Below are positions 1 to 9,583 of a stretch of DNA of 64,000 nt, in pieces. This DNA is from an uncultured Gammaproteobacteria bacterium (GTDB taxonomy: Bacteria; Pseudomonadota; Gammaproteobacteria; Enterobacterales; Psychrobiaceae), in NCBI GenBank assembly GCA_937139475.1, contig CAKZQF010000031.1, positions 124,001 to 188,000 on the forward strand, written 5' to 3'. A model generated the notes under the pieces. That model made no database searches, was not told where the DNA came from, and worked only from the letters and a program-made list of their open reading frames with translations. A program made the translations under genes and the position numbers. Each line of letters begins with the position of its first letter. The first letter of the stretch is position 1.

Positions 1-26
1 CGCAACAGCTTCAAAAGAGACAAACA

Positions 27-1283
27 ATGAGCTTCTCCAAATTAGGCCTTAGCCAACAAATCCAAACCACCATTGCCAAGCTGGGTTATGAAACGCCAAC
101 ACCAGTACAAGCGCAAGCCATACCTATGGTACTGGCTAAACGCGATGTGATGGCGGGGGCGCAAACTGGTACCGGTAAAACAGGGGCCTTTGCATTGCCG
201 ATTATTGACATGCTAAGCGCGCAAGCATCTCAGTCTAATGCCATTCGAGGGTTAGTGCTTACTCCTACCCGAGAGCTTGCCCAGCAGGTGTGTAAGAGCT
301 TTGTCGAATATGCACAAGGCACTGACTTAAAAATTGGGTTAGCTTATGGCGGGGTCAGTCTAAACCCGCAAATAAAAGCACTCAAAGATGGTTGTGACAT
401 ACTAGTCGCTACGCCGGGGCGTCTGCTCGATTTGTTATTTAAGGGCACTTTTGACTTGGACTCGATTGAGCATCTGGTATTTGATGAAGCCGATAGAATG
501 CTCGACATGGGCTTTATGGTGGATATTAAACGCATCTTAAAGCGCGTACCAGATGAGCGCCAAACCATGTTGTTCTCGGCGACCTTTGACCAAGCGATAT
601 TTGACCTAAGTAAACGCTTACTAAACCAGCCTGAGCTGATTGAAGTGGCGCAGCGCAATACGACCGCCAGTGAAATAGAACAGATTATTTACAACGTCGA
701 TGAAGATAAAAAGCGTGAGCTGACTTCCTTTATGATTGGCTCAAAGAACTGGCAACAAGTACTTATTTTTGTACGCACTCGCCAAGGGGCTGAAGCGCTT
801 GCCAAAGAGATGTGTAAAGACGGGGTAAAAGCGCAATCGATTCACGGTGACAAATCCCAGGGAGCACGTGAGAAAGCACTTGAAGAGTTTAAATCGGGCA
901 AGACCCGTGCTCTGGTAGCTACCGATGTGGCGGCACGTGGTTTGGATATCGAACAACTAAATTATGTTATTAACTACGAGTTGCCATACATCGCTGAAGA
1001 TTACATTCATCGCATTGGCCGTACCGGCCGTGCCGGTAATTCTGGCTTAGCTGTTTCCCTAATGAGTATCGATGAAGAGTGGCTGCTAGAAGAGATTGAA
1101 AACATCTTAGATACGAAGTTACCTCAGGCGTGGTATCCGGGTTATGAGCCAGATCTGAATAAGAAGCCAAGCAACAACAAAAACTCTAAATCTAATCAAA
1201 AGCGCCGTGCTAAAGACCGCGCATTTGGTAATAAAAGTCACGCAAACAAGCGTCGTAGCAGTGGCCGCAGCAACAAAAGGTGA
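27..1283 (+). CDS. rhlE: DEAD-box ATP-dependent RNA helicase, RhlE type
   Basis: A 418-residue superfamily 2 RNA helicase. Visible motifs in order: motif I AQTGTGKT (45-52), PTRELA (80-85), TPGR (129-132), DEAD (153-156), SAT (184-186) and HRIGRTGRAG (328-337), so both RecA-like domains are complete. The tail after about residue 375 is rich in Lys, Arg, Asn and Ser, a low-complexity RNA-binding extension typical of RhlE/SrmB relatives. The N-terminus (FSKLGLS then GYETPTPVQ) fits RhlE better than DbpA or CsdA. Known roles of RhlE are in ribosome assembly and RNA turnover at low temperature. A purine-rich RBS (AAGAGA) precedes the ATG. It is monocistronic and unrelated in function to the sugar genes downstream. 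Confidence 0.93.
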   Translation: MSFSKLGLSQQIQTTIAKLGYETPTPVQAQAIPMVLAKRDVMAGAQTGTGKTGAFALPIIDMLSAQASQSNAIRGLVLTPTRELAQQVCKSFVEYAQGTDLKIGLAYGGVSLNPQIKALKDGCDILVATPGRLLDLLFKGTFDLDSIEHLVFDEADRMLDMGFMVDIKRILKRVPDERQTMLFSATFDQAIFDLSKRLLNQPELIEVAQRNTTASEIEQIIYNVDEDKKRELTSFMIGSKNWQQVLIFVRTRQGAEALAKEMCKDGVKAQSIHGDKSQGAREKALEEFKSGKTRALVATDVAARGLDIEQLNYVINYELPYIAEDYIHRIGRTGRAGNSGLAVSLMSIDEEWLLEEIENILDTKLPQAWYPGYEPDLNKKPSNNKNSKSNQKRRAKDRAFGNKSHANKRRSSGRSNKR

Positions 1284-1610
1284 GCTTATATCAATTGCAC
1301 AAATTAACTGATCATTTTTCATGTGCTAAACGAATGATAGCTACGTTATTTATTTTCTATGTAGAATAACTACATACGTAAATAAATGCCTTTCCTACAT
1401 GGATGTAGGCACTTAGGTTTAGTCAGGAACTATAAACCTGTGCTCTAATCCGTTTATCAACACTACAAAATAGGCCGCTTTATTAATGCAATTGGTATTA
1501 ATTATCTGCATAACATGATGAATACGTATGCAGGTACCTAGGCATAGCTAAAGACTAAGGATACTATCGTTTACTCTTAAAGTGAGTTAATAGTTAGCAA
1601 CGAGGTATCC
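1284..1610. other. Intergenic region with inverted repeats and a LacI-type operator
   Basis: No gene is visible in these 327 bases. The stretch holds two short perfect inverted repeats: TATGTAG/CTACATA at 1358-1376 and CCTACAT/ATGTAGG at 1394-1409. It also holds the 14-bp TACGTA-core palindrome at 1519-1532 (separate entry). A second TACGTA core occurs at 1375-1380. It must carry the end of the rhlE transcript and the promoter of the permease-amylase genes, but I cannot assign a convincing -35/-10 pair. Confidence 0.6.
1519..1532. promoter_or_regulatory. Putative LacI-family operator A
   Basis: TGAATACGTATGCA, a near-perfect palindrome with a central CpG, 79 bases before the start of the MFS permease gene. 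The identical 14-mer lies before the TonB receptor (12869-12882), and a one-base variant before the alpha-glucosidase (12721-12734). LacI-family operators are palindromes with a central CG, and a LacI regulator is encoded in the same locus, so I infer this is its binding site. Confidence 0.72.
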
Positions 1611-3110
1611 ATGTTAAGGCAAAAGCCGCAGTTAAACTTCTGGCAGATTTGGAATATGTGCTTTGGCTTTTTGGGGATCCAATTTGGCTTTGCATTACAA
1701 AACGCCAATGTTAGTCGAATCTTCCAAACCCTTGGCGCTGACATCGATGATATTCCCATTCTTTGGATTGCCGCACCGCTTACTGGCCTTATCGTTCAAC
1801 CGATTATTGGTTACCTAAGCGATAACACATGGAATAGTCTAGGTCGCCGTCGTCCTTATTTTCTCTATGGCGCTATTGCTGCCTCATTAGCGATTGTCGT
1901 GATGCCTAATTCTCCTGCATTATGGGTTGCTGCTGGTGCACTGTGGATAATGGATGCATCGATTAATATCACCATGGAACCCTTTCGCGCATTCGTCGGC
2001 GATATGCTGCCCGATGAACAACATGCGAAAGGTTTTGCCTTTCAAAGTTTCTTTATCGGTATCGCATCAGTTATTGCCTCTGCATTACCTTGGTTGTTAA
2101 CTAATGTATTGGATGTTAGTAATACCGCGGCAAGTGGTGAAATAGCTGATTCGGTACGCTATTCATTTTATTTTGGCGCGGCAATGTTTATTAGCGCCGT
2201 GTTATGGACTGTTTATTCGACTAAGGAGTATAGCCCTGAGCAATTGGCTGCTTTTGAGCAAGCCAAGCAACAGTCTAAGCAAGCGGCACCGGCTTCAAAA
2301 CCGCGAAGCCTTAAACAATATACGATAGGTGCTATCGGTTGTGTTGTTATCGGTATCGCATTATCAATTGCTATTTATACCAATGAATTAGCAAAAGAAC
2401 TTTATCTTATCGCTGGTGGTTTTGTCGTTTTCTCGCTCATTCAGGGCATTGTCGCTTTAATGTTGCAAAATAATAAAACTAACAATGGGCTGTTTGCTAT
2501 CGTTTCAGACTTGTTCGCGATGCCACTACAAATGAAACAGCTGGCGGTAACTCAATTTTTCTCATGGTTTGCGCTATTTGCTATGTGGATTTATACCACC
2601 TCGGCAGTAACAAGCTTTCATTATCAATCAAGCGATACAAGTTCACAGGCTTATAATAATGGTGCGGATTGGGTCGGTATGCTCTTTGCGTCGTATAACG
2701 GTTTTGCCGCCATCGCCGCTATTTTTATTCCGTTTATCGCCGCTAAAGTCGGGATGAAAAAGTGCCACATGATTAATTTATGCTGTGGTGGGTTTGGGCT
2801 TATATCGTTTATTTTTATTGACGATCCAAGTTGGCTATTACTGCCGATGGTCGGCGTTGGTATCGCTTGGGCATCTATCTTATCTATGCCGTATGCACTG
2901 TTATCCAATGTATTGCCAGCTCATAAAATGGGCGTTTATATGGGGATATTCAACTTCTTTATCGTACTACCTCAATTGCTGGCCGCTAGTATTCTTGGGC
3001 CTTTGGTACGCTACATTTTTGAACAACAAACTATCTATGCCTTGGTACTTGGTGGGATCTCTATGATCATCGCTGGCTTCTCGGTCTTACTAGTTAAAAT
3101 TAACGACTAA
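1611..3110 (+). CDS. MFS transporter, SLC45/MalT-like maltose or glucoside permease
   Basis: A 499-residue, 12-helix inner-membrane permease. The N-terminal FWNMCFGFLG-like region, the SDNTWNSLGRRRPY loop between helices 2 and 3, and the split into two six-helix halves by a hydrophilic linker (about residues 205-240) match the sucrose/maltose:H+ symporters of the SLC45/GPH-like group found in TonB-dependent maltodextrin loci. It is followed by secreted glucoamylase and amylase genes, so maltose or maltodextrin import is the likely job. RBS GAGG is 7 bases before the ATG, and the operator at 1519-1532 lies upstream. The substrate is inferred from context, not proven by sequence. Confidence 0.85.
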   Translation: MLRQKPQLNFWQIWNMCFGFLGIQFGFALQNANVSRIFQTLGADIDDIPILWIAAPLTGLIVQPIIGYLSDNTWNSLGRRRPYFLYGAIAASLAIVVMPNSPALWVAAGALWIMDASINITMEPFRAFVGDMLPDEQHAKGFAFQSFFIGIASVIASALPWLLTNVLDVSNTAASGEIADSVRYSFYFGAAMFISAVLWTVYSTKEYSPEQLAAFEQAKQQSKQAAPASKPRSLKQYTIGAIGCVVIGIALSIAIYTNELAKELYLIAGGFVVFSLIQGIVALMLQNNKTNNGLFAIVSDLFAMPLQMKQLAVTQFFSWFALFAMWIYTTSAVTSFHYQSSDTSSQAYNNGADWVGMLFASYNGFAAIAAIFIPFIAAKVGMKKCHMINLCCGGFGLISFIFIDDPSWLLLPMVGVGIAWASILSMPYALLSNVLPAHKMGVYMGIFNFFIVLPQLLAASILGPLVRYIFEQQTIYALVLGGISMIIAGFSVLLVKIND

Positions 3111-3142
3111 TACTAATTATAATATTCTATCGGGAGTTTCAC

Positions 3143-5575
3143 GTGATCTTAAAACCTAGATATCTTTCTTTGGCCGTTGCTGCAAGTCTTGCTGTTGCTG
3201 GTTGTACTCAACATACGACAGAAATTGCTCCTAAAACACAATCGAGTGCGCCGGGCGCTCCTGGCGCTCCGTCAACTTGGGCTTATTCTGGTAAAAATGG
3301 AATAGGTACCTCCTACGAACAATACAAAGACGGCGCATATAGCGACAGTGCAGCGACAGAAAAAGTATCAAAAGTATGGTTTTCTGTGGCCCAAGGCATT
3401 ATTACTGAAACAATGTTTGGGCTTATTCACCAAGCACAGATAAAAGATATGCAGTTTGTGATAACTGGTGATGACTTTGTTGATAATGAAAAAGATGACA
3501 CGGTATCAACCATAGAATATTTAGCACAAGACAAAGCCGGGCGCCCAACGTCTTTGGCATATAAAATCACCAATAAAGACAAGCAAGGTAAATATGAAAT
3601 TGTTAAGCATGTATTTACTGACCCAAACAATAATACCTTGTATGTAAAAACTTATTTTACTGCTTTTGCTAATAATATAACGCCGTACTTAGTGGTTAAC
3701 CCACATGTAAACAATAATGGCAGCAATGATAGCGCCAGTGCGAGTACCAGCGCGTTACATGCAAGTGACTCTGGTACGCACTTAACGCTGCTCAGCAAAA
3801 ATAAATTTGTCAACACTTCTGTCGGTTTCATTGGCAAGTCTGATGGGGCAACGGATTTAGCTGATGGCACGATGGATTGGTCATACTCAGACACCGGAAG
3901 TGAGGTCGGCAATGTTGGCCTAACAGCCCAATTTGAAACGATTAATACCGATGGCGAGGCCTCAAAAACGGTTGCAATTGATATTGCGCTTGGTTTTGGC
4001 TATAGCGAGAACGAAAGCCAACAGGCAGCAAATAATACGTTAAATCGTGGTTATGACAAGGTGCTTGCGCATTATAATGGCGATGGCGAAGATATTGGTT
4101 GGAGTGATTATTTAGCCAGCTTAACTAAGCTGGACTCTATGGTTGCTACCACCACGGATAATGGCAAGTTGCTATACACCAGCGCACTGGTTTTAAAAGC
4201 GCAGGAAGATAAAACTTACGCGGGGGCACTTATAGCGTCGCTTTCTAACCCTTGGGGCGATACGGTTTCTGCAGAGCAGGGCAGCACAGGATACAAGGCT
4301 GTCTGGCCACGTGATTTTTATCAATGTGCAATGGCATTATTAGCCCTTGGCGACACGCAAACACCACTGGTTTCATTTAACTATCTAGAGCAAGTGCAAG
4401 TTACTGATAAAATTAAAGAAAACAAAGGTGATGGTGGCTGGTTCTTGCAAAAAACGCATGTCGATGGGCAAATTGAATGGGTTGCCGTTCAGCTTGATCA
4501 AACCGCGATGCCAATTATGCTAGCGTGGAAGCTATGGCAACACAAGGTGTTGACCAGTGAGCAGGTTGGGCAATGGTATAACAAAATGCTGAAGCCGGCT
4601 GCTACTTTCTTAGTTGAAGGTGGCAATGTTGAAATTGATTGGAACAAAATAACCATTACACCGCCAGTGACTCAGCAAGAACGCTGGGAAGAGCAGTCGG
4701 GGCATTCGCCATCAACCACTGCGGCAGTAATAACTGGTCTTGCCGCCGCTGCTGACATAGCCAAATTAGTGGGTGATGAAGCAGGTGCTAAATTATACGA
4801 AACTACCGCGAAAAAATATGCAGAAAATATCGAAAAGCTTATGTTCACTACCAATGGAACACATAGCGCCAAAGGGGATAATGGCCATTACTTTGTTCGC
4901 CTTAACAAAGAACTCGATGTTAATGTAGACGAAAAACTAGGAAACAATAACGGTAAGCCTGGCGCAGACAAGAAAAGTGTTATTGATGGAGGCTTTCTCG
5001 AACTGGTTCGATATGGCGTACGTAGTGCCGATGATAGTGCCATTGTCGATTCATTAACAGAATATGATAGCAGTAATATTGAAGACAACTTGCGCGTTAA
5101 ATATGATTTTACGTTTGAAGGTATCGAAGGGGAGTTTCCCGGCTGGCGTCGTTACGGAAATGATGGTTATGGCGAAGCGGTCACCCTGGGCATTGCTTAT
5201 AACGGTACTGGAAAAAATATTCCAGAGCAACGCGGGCGCGTATGGCCGTTCTTTACTGGTGAGCGTGGCCATTATGAATTAGCCGCAGCGAAGGTTAGAG
5301 AACCAAACCTAAGCACACCAACGCTTGATAAATTACGTCATACCTACGTTAAAGCGATGGAGCTTTTTGCCAATGACGGGATGATGTTACCTGAGCAAGT
5401 ATGGGATGGGATTGGTGAAAATAACACCTACAAATTTGTCAAAGGCGAAGGTACTAACTCAGCCACCCCTTTGGCCTGGACTCACGCAGAATATGTGAAG
5501 TTATTACGTTCATACACTGATAAACAGGTATGGGATGATTACAGTGCCTTAACTAAGCAATTTCAGCGCAAGTAA
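3143..5575 (+). CDS. Glucan 1,4-alpha-glucosidase (GH15 glucoamylase), lipoprotein
   Basis: An 810-residue exo-acting enzyme that releases glucose from the non-reducing ends of alpha-glucans. It starts at GTG (RBS GGGAG). A signal peptide ends in lipobox LAVAGC (Cys21), so it is predicted to be lipid-anchored in the periplasm or on the surface. An N-terminal glucodextranase-like beta domain (about 35-330) precedes the (alpha/alpha)6 catalytic domain. Catalytic-domain landmarks are WPRDF (388-392), RWEEQSGHSPST with the probable general acid Glu516/517, and LPEQVWDG with the probable base Glu751, matching bacterial GH15 glucoamylases. It lies 32 bases after the permease gene, so co-transcription is likely. 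It feeds glucose to the GluP-like permease of the same locus. Confidence 0.93.
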   Translation: MILKPRYLSLAVAASLAVAGCTQHTTEIAPKTQSSAPGAPGAPSTWAYSGKNGIGTSYEQYKDGAYSDSAATEKVSKVWFSVAQGIITETMFGLIHQAQIKDMQFVITGDDFVDNEKDDTVSTIEYLAQDKAGRPTSLAYKITNKDKQGKYEIVKHVFTDPNNNTLYVKTYFTAFANNITPYLVVNPHVNNNGSNDSASASTSALHASDSGTHLTLLSKNKFVNTSVGFIGKSDGATDLADGTMDWSYSDTGSEVGNVGLTAQFETINTDGEASKTVAIDIALGFGYSENESQQAANNTLNRGYDKVLAHYNGDGEDIGWSDYLASLTKLDSMVATTTDNGKLLYTSALVLKAQEDKTYAGALIASLSNPWGDTVSAEQGSTGYKAVWPRDFYQCAMALLALGDTQTPLVSFNYLEQVQVTDKIKENKGDGGWFLQKTHVDGQIEWVAVQLDQTAMPIMLAWKLWQHKVLTSEQVGQWYNKMLKPAATFLVEGGNVEIDWNKITITPPVTQQERWEEQSGHSPSTTAAVITGLAAAADIAKLVGDEAGAKLYETTAKKYAENIEKLMFTTNGTHSAKGDNGHYFVRLNKELDVNVDEKLGNNNGKPGADKKSVIDGGFLELVRYGVRSADDSAIVDSLTEYDSSNIEDNLRVKYDFTFEGIEGEFPGWRRYGNDGYGEAVTLGIAYNGTGKNIPEQRGRVWPFFTGERGHYELAAAKVREPNLSTPTLDKLRHTYVKAMELFANDGMMLPEQVWDGIGENNTYKFVKGEGTNSATPLAWTHAEYVKLLRSYTDKQVWDDYSALTKQFQRK

Positions 5576-5740
5576 CAAGGGGCTTAATCAAGTCTTTTGA
5601 CTACCTTAGGATGTGCTTGTTTCAATCAATATAGCCACAAGCACATCAGTGACTTTTCTTTGTAATCAAAGAAAAGCGATGGGTGAATTTGCTGTTTCTT
5701 CAGCAGTCACTAAATTTGCACTTTTAAAAAGAGTTATGCC
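5576..5740. repeat. Intergenic double hairpin (two perfect inverted repeats)
   Basis: Between glucoamylase and amylase genes lie two perfect inverted repeats: an 11-bp arm pair GATGTGCTTGT/ACAAGCACATC (5610-5620 with 5637-5647) and a 10-bp arm pair CTTTTCTTTG/CAAAGAAAAG (5653-5662 with 5667-5676, TAAT loop). Neither is followed by a T run, so they look more like mRNA-processing or stabilising hairpins, or a dispersed repeat, than intrinsic terminators. Confidence 0.6.
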
Positions 5741-7588
5741 ATGGCACATAAAATCAAATATCCAATCATACTAAGTATCCCGTTGTTGTGTAGCGTGATG
5801 TGGGGCTGCGTGGCAGATACTGCGCCAAATCTCCAACAGAGCAATGCAACGGCAGTGACATCGGGACTGGAAAGCGTAACTAGGCCCCAGCTTAATGGCC
5901 CGCTTAAAATAGCGAGTGATCTACCGCATTATTTAAACCGTAATATCCAAGATGAAGTGTTTTATTTTGTAATGCCTGATCGTTTTGCCAATGGTAATCG
6001 CGACAACGATTTAGGGTCGAAAACTCAAGCTGTATCAGCTGGTGGTTTTGATCGAACCAAAAAGGGCATGTATCACGGAGGGGATCTTCAAGGGTTAGAA
6101 AAGAAGTTACCCTATCTTGAGAAGTTGGGGATCACAGCAATTTGGTTAACACCAATTTTGCGCAATCAAGCGATGCAGGCCGAAACGGCTGGATATCATG
6201 GCTACTGGGTGCTCGATTTTACTCAAATTGATCCACACCTTGGCAGCAACGATGACTTAAAGTCATTGATTAGCGCTGCACATGAGAAGAATATCAAAAT
6301 ATTTTTCGATATCATTACCAATCATACTGCCGATGTTATCAAGTATACTGATTGTCACGGCGATGATGGCAGGCAATGGCTGATGCAAGGCAACGAAGAT
6401 TGTCCTTACAAATCCGTTGAGCAGCTACAGGCTGGCGATACATATCAGCCAGTAATTCCCGCTGGACAAGAGCATCTTAAAACGCCAGCCTGGTTAAATG
6501 ATCCTGCTTACTACCACAATCAAGGGGACACTAATTGGGTTGGGGAAAGTTCGCTTCGCGGTGATTTCGCCGGCTTAGATGATTTAAATACCAATGATCC
6601 TCGTGTTGTTTCTGGCATGATTGATATTTTTAAAAACCTGATTAGTGAATTTAAACCTGATGGTTTTCGTATCGATACCGTGAAGCATGTAAACACTGAG
6701 TTTTGGGCTGCATTTTCACCGGCGCTAATTAGTCATGCCAAAGCGCAGGGCATTGAACAATTTTTTATGTTCGGTGAAGTGGCTGATGATAACGTCAATA
6801 CACTTAGCGAATATACCACCAAAGGTAAGATTCAGTCCGTACTCGATTTCGGTTTCCAACGGGCATTAAGTGATACTCTAATCAGACAGCAAGGAACAGA
6901 TAAACTAGCTGAGTTGTTCGAGCAAGATTATCGCTATTTGGATAGCGATAGCAACGCTAACCAGTTGCTCAATTTTACAGGGAACCATGACATGGGACGC
7001 TTTACTCATTTGCTTGCTAAAAGCGATGCGCAGTATAGCGAGTCCGCCATTGTGCAGCGAACGCTACTAGCCCATGCTATGATGTATTTTTCACGCGGCG
7101 TGCCTATTGTCTACTATGGTGATGAACAAGGCTTTGTGGGCGATGGCCATGACCAAGATTCACGCCAAGATATGATGCCATCTTTGGTTGCTAGCTATAA
7201 CGATGATGATCTTATTGCGTCCACTGCAACAACCGCTGATGATAACTTTGATCCTAGCCATCCTTTCTACCAGCTTTTTGCTGAATATGCTCATCTCTAT
7301 CATCAATATCCAGCATTACGCTACGGGGAGCAAAAAACATTATATTCACAAGACACCCCAGGAGTCTTTGCACTGTCTCGCACCTTAAAAAAAGATGGCA
7401 GCGAAGTGATTGTGGTGTTTAATACGGCAACAGTGGACAATAAGGTGATGCTAAACGTCCCAGCATGGCGTTACAAGACTATTTACCAAGGGGCAAGTGA
7501 AGACGCTGGTCACCATGCTGTGGCAACAGATAAGGGATTAACGCTGACCGTCCCCGCACTTAGCTTCGCTATTTATCAGGCTGAATAA
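5741..7588 (+). CDS. Alpha-amylase family lipoprotein (GH13)
   Basis: A 615-residue GH13 enzyme that cleaves internal or near-terminal alpha-1,4 bonds of starch and maltodextrin. A signal peptide with lipobox MWGC (Cys23) predicts a lipid anchor. The (beta/alpha)8 barrel shows the conserved regions: DIITNHT (region I), GFRIDTVKH with nucleophile Asp312, FGEV with acid/base Glu346, and GNHD with Asp417. A C-terminal beta domain (about 520-612) follows. I cannot assign the GH13 subfamily; MalS-like or cyclomaltodextrinase-like are both possible. It follows the glucoamylase in the same direction after a 165-bp gap holding hairpins, and ends at a terminator shared with the convergent racemase gene. 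Confidence 0.93.
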   Translation: MAHKIKYPIILSIPLLCSVMWGCVADTAPNLQQSNATAVTSGLESVTRPQLNGPLKIASDLPHYLNRNIQDEVFYFVMPDRFANGNRDNDLGSKTQAVSAGGFDRTKKGMYHGGDLQGLEKKLPYLEKLGITAIWLTPILRNQAMQAETAGYHGYWVLDFTQIDPHLGSNDDLKSLISAAHEKNIKIFFDIITNHTADVIKYTDCHGDDGRQWLMQGNEDCPYKSVEQLQAGDTYQPVIPAGQEHLKTPAWLNDPAYYHNQGDTNWVGESSLRGDFAGLDDLNTNDPRVVSGMIDIFKNLISEFKPDGFRIDTVKHVNTEFWAAFSPALISHAKAQGIEQFFMFGEVADDNVNTLSEYTTKGKIQSVLDFGFQRALSDTLIRQQGTDKLAELFEQDYRYLDSDSNANQLLNFTGNHDMGRFTHLLAKSDAQYSESAIVQRTLLAHAMMYFSRGVPIVYYGDEQGFVGDGHDQDSRQDMMPSLVASYNDDDLIASTATTADDNFDPSHPFYQLFAEYAHLYHQYPALRYGEQKTLYSQDTPGVFALSRTLKKDGSEVIVVFNTATVDNKVMLNVPAWRYKTIYQGASEDAGHHAVATDKGLTLTVPALSFAIYQAE

Positions 7589-7602
7589 TTAGGTTAAGCA
7601 AA

Positions 7603-7625
7603 GCAAGGGCTGAATCAGCCCTTGC
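7603..7625. terminator. Intrinsic terminator between convergent genes
   Basis: GCAAGGGCT, loop GAATC, AGCCCTTGC: a 9-bp perfect stem 15 bases after the amylase stop codon. A T-rich run (TGTTTCTTTATCT) follows a few bases later on the plus strand. It may also serve the minus-strand racemase gene. Confidence 0.75.
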
Positions 7626-7679
7626 AGCGCTGTTTCTTTATCTAGCCCCTTTCACTTTACAAGTTACTGATGGGCCACA

Positions 7680-8399
7680 TCACCCTGGCAGATCCTCAGT
7701 GCCTTTAGATATCGCCAATTGTACGGCTTGGGCCGCATGGATTTCAGTTGTATCGTATAAGGGAACGGAAGTATCGCCTTGTTGAATTAGCAGCGCTATT
7801 TCGGTACAACCTAGAATTACGGCCTCTGCACCTTGTTCATGCAATTGGTTAACAATGTTTAAATATCGTGCTCTTGATTCTTCGCGAATAATGCCCTGGC
7901 AAAGTTCATCATAAATTATATTGTGAATGATAGTTTGAGCATTAGGCTGCGGTACAATGACGTTAATGCCAAACCTATCGACTAACCGACGCTTATAAAA
8001 ACCTTGTTCCATGGTGAAACGCGTGCCGAGTAAGCCAACGTTCTTAATGCCATCTGCAATGAGTTTACCGGCTGTTGCGTCAGCAATATGGAGGAGCGGA
8101 ATGGATATTTCTGCCTCGATATCTGGCACAACCTTATGCATTGTATTTGTACAAATGATCAAAAAATCAGCTCCGCCCGCTTCTATTGATTTGGCGGCAT
8201 CAGCGAGCAGCAATCCGGTTTCATGCCACTTCCCTTGATGTTGCAGCTTTTCAATTTCAGCAAAATCGACACTAACCATACAAATCTTTGCTGAATGCAG
8301 GCCGCCTAGCTCGGACTTAATTCCTTTATTAATGGCTTGGTAATAACTAACAGTGGATTCCCAGCTCATGCCACCTAACATGCCAATTGTTTTCATCAT
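7680..8399 (-). CDS. Aspartate/glutamate racemase family protein (RacX/YgeA-like)
   Basis: A 239-residue amino-acid racemase fold. The N-terminal MLGGMSWEST motif and the two catalytic-cysteine motifs CTNTMH (Cys83) and GCTE (Cys198) are present, so it should be active by the cofactor-independent two-base mechanism. The substrate (Asp, Glu or a broader set) cannot be read from sequence. It is the last gene of the minus-strand group behind the LacI regulator, about 100 bases after it. A link to sugar use is not obvious; it may simply be a neighbour. A weak TACGTA-core site lies at 8411-8416, just upstream of its start. Confidence 0.88.
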   Translation of the reverse strand: MMKTIGMLGGMSWESTVSYYQAINKGIKSELGGLHSAKICMVSVDFAEIEKLQHQGKWHETGLLLADAAKSIEAGGADFLIICTNTMHKVVPDIEAEISIPLLHIADATAGKLIADGIKNVGLLGTRFTMEQGFYKRRLVDRFGINVIVPQPNAQTIIHNIIYDELCQGIIREESRARYLNIVNQLHEQGAEAVILGCTEIALLIQQGDTSVPLYDTTEIHAAQAVQLAISKGTEDLPG

Positions 8400-8501
8400 T
8401 ATCCATTCAATACGTAAATGTTAAAAGCGTAGTGACAAGTCATCACAGCGCACCGCTTGCTATTCCAAGGCTGTGCTTGAGATACCTTTACGCATTGCAT
8501 G

Positions 8502-9527
8502 TTAAACAGTGCCGCAAGACTCTCTGACAATGACCTGGGCTGGCATGATACTAGCGCTTGTCTCTTCGCCGCTAATTAAACTAACTAGACTATTGACCAA
8601 TAGTTCGCCCGCAAGGTTAGTGTCTTGACGAACGGTAGTTAGTGGAGGATGGGTAAACTGAGCGATAGAGATATCGTCAAAACCTACTACGGCGATGTCT
8701 TGTGGCACAGCGACCCCTTGCTCTTTCAGCGCTTTGATTACGCCGATTGCGATTAAGTCACTGCCAGTTACTATGGCGTCCACCACGATGTTATTTTTTA
8801 ATAACGTCAGCGCTGCCTGGTAACCTGATTGTTCGGTGAAGTCAGCATCGAGCTGGTGGGCTTGTGTGGGTTTAATACCTGCCTGTTTTAGAGCTTGGCT
8901 ATGCCCTTGATAGCGTTGTAAAAATTCTGGACTGTCCGGTGTGGCTTGGCCGATGAAGGCAAATTTCTTATGACCTAGTGATAGTAAATGGTTAGTGATA
9001 TCCAGGCCTCCTTGCTTATTGTCACAACTGACCGAGACCGCATCGAGGTTTTTGGCTGGAGCGCCCCACATTACGAAATTAGTTTGTTGTTCGATAAGTT
9101 TTACTAACTTCTCTTCGTATGCACAATAATCACCGTAACCGAGAAGAATGATACCATCGGCTTTATGGCAATCTTCAAAGTCAGCGTGCCAGTCATCGCT
9201 CATTTGTTGAAATGAAACCAGCAAATCATAGTTGGCATTTGCGCAAGCTCTGGTAATGCTGCCTAACATTGATAGAAAAAAGGGATTAATGTTTGAATCA
9301 TCACTACTGGGATCTTCAAACAACAATAACGCAATGGTGTGGCTACTTTGCGTGCGCAGGTTGCTGGCGTTTTTATCAACTTTATAGTTAAGTTCTTTTG
9401 CAATCGCTTGAATTTTTTTCCGGGTCTGTTCGCTAACTAATGGCGAACCACTAAGAGCCCGCGACACGGTTGATTGTGAAACACCAGCCTGATAGGCAAT
9501 ATCAAAAGAGGTTGCTTTGCTTTTCAT
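8502..9527 (-). CDS. LacI-family transcriptional regulator of the maltodextrin locus
   Basis: About 341 residues from the preferred start. The N-terminal helix-turn-helix reads DIAYQAGVSQSTVSRALSG, followed by the LacI hinge helix (NASNLRTQ) and a periplasmic-binding-protein-like effector domain with typical VVGFDDI and TTVRQD motifs near the C-terminus. I prefer the ATG at 9527, which places the HTH at the usual distance from the N-terminus; an in-frame ATG five codons earlier (9542) also exists and neither has a strong RBS. It lies inside the alpha-glucan cluster, so its ligand is probably glucose, maltose or a related oligosaccharide. The three TACGTA palindromes in the locus are its likely operators. 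Whether it represses or activates is unknown. Confidence 0.9.
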   Translation of the reverse strand: MKSKATSFDIAYQAGVSQSTVSRALSGSPLVSEQTRKKIQAIAKELNYKVDKNASNLRTQSSHTIALLLFEDPSSDDSNINPFFLSMLGSITRACANANYDLLVSFQQMSDDWHADFEDCHKADGIILLGYGDYCAYEEKLVKLIEQQTNFVMWGAPAKNLDAVSVSCDNKQGGLDITNHLLSLGHKKFAFIGQATPDSPEFLQRYQGHSQALKQAGIKPTQAHQLDADFTEQSGYQAALTLLKNNIVVDAIVTGSDLIAIGVIKALKEQGVAVPQDIAVVGFDDISIAQFTHPPLTTVRQDTNLAGELLVNSLVSLISGEETSASIMPAQVIVRESCGTV

Positions 9528-9583
9528 TATCGGTATTAGCATTAATTAACTAGACTGGCTTTAATAATAACTTACTGGTGGGT

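Noticed and set aside
8429-8448. A CRP-type site (GTGA...TCACA) between the racemase and regulator genes
   Set aside because: The spacing between half-sites is seven instead of six bases and the first half lacks the leading T, so the match is poor.
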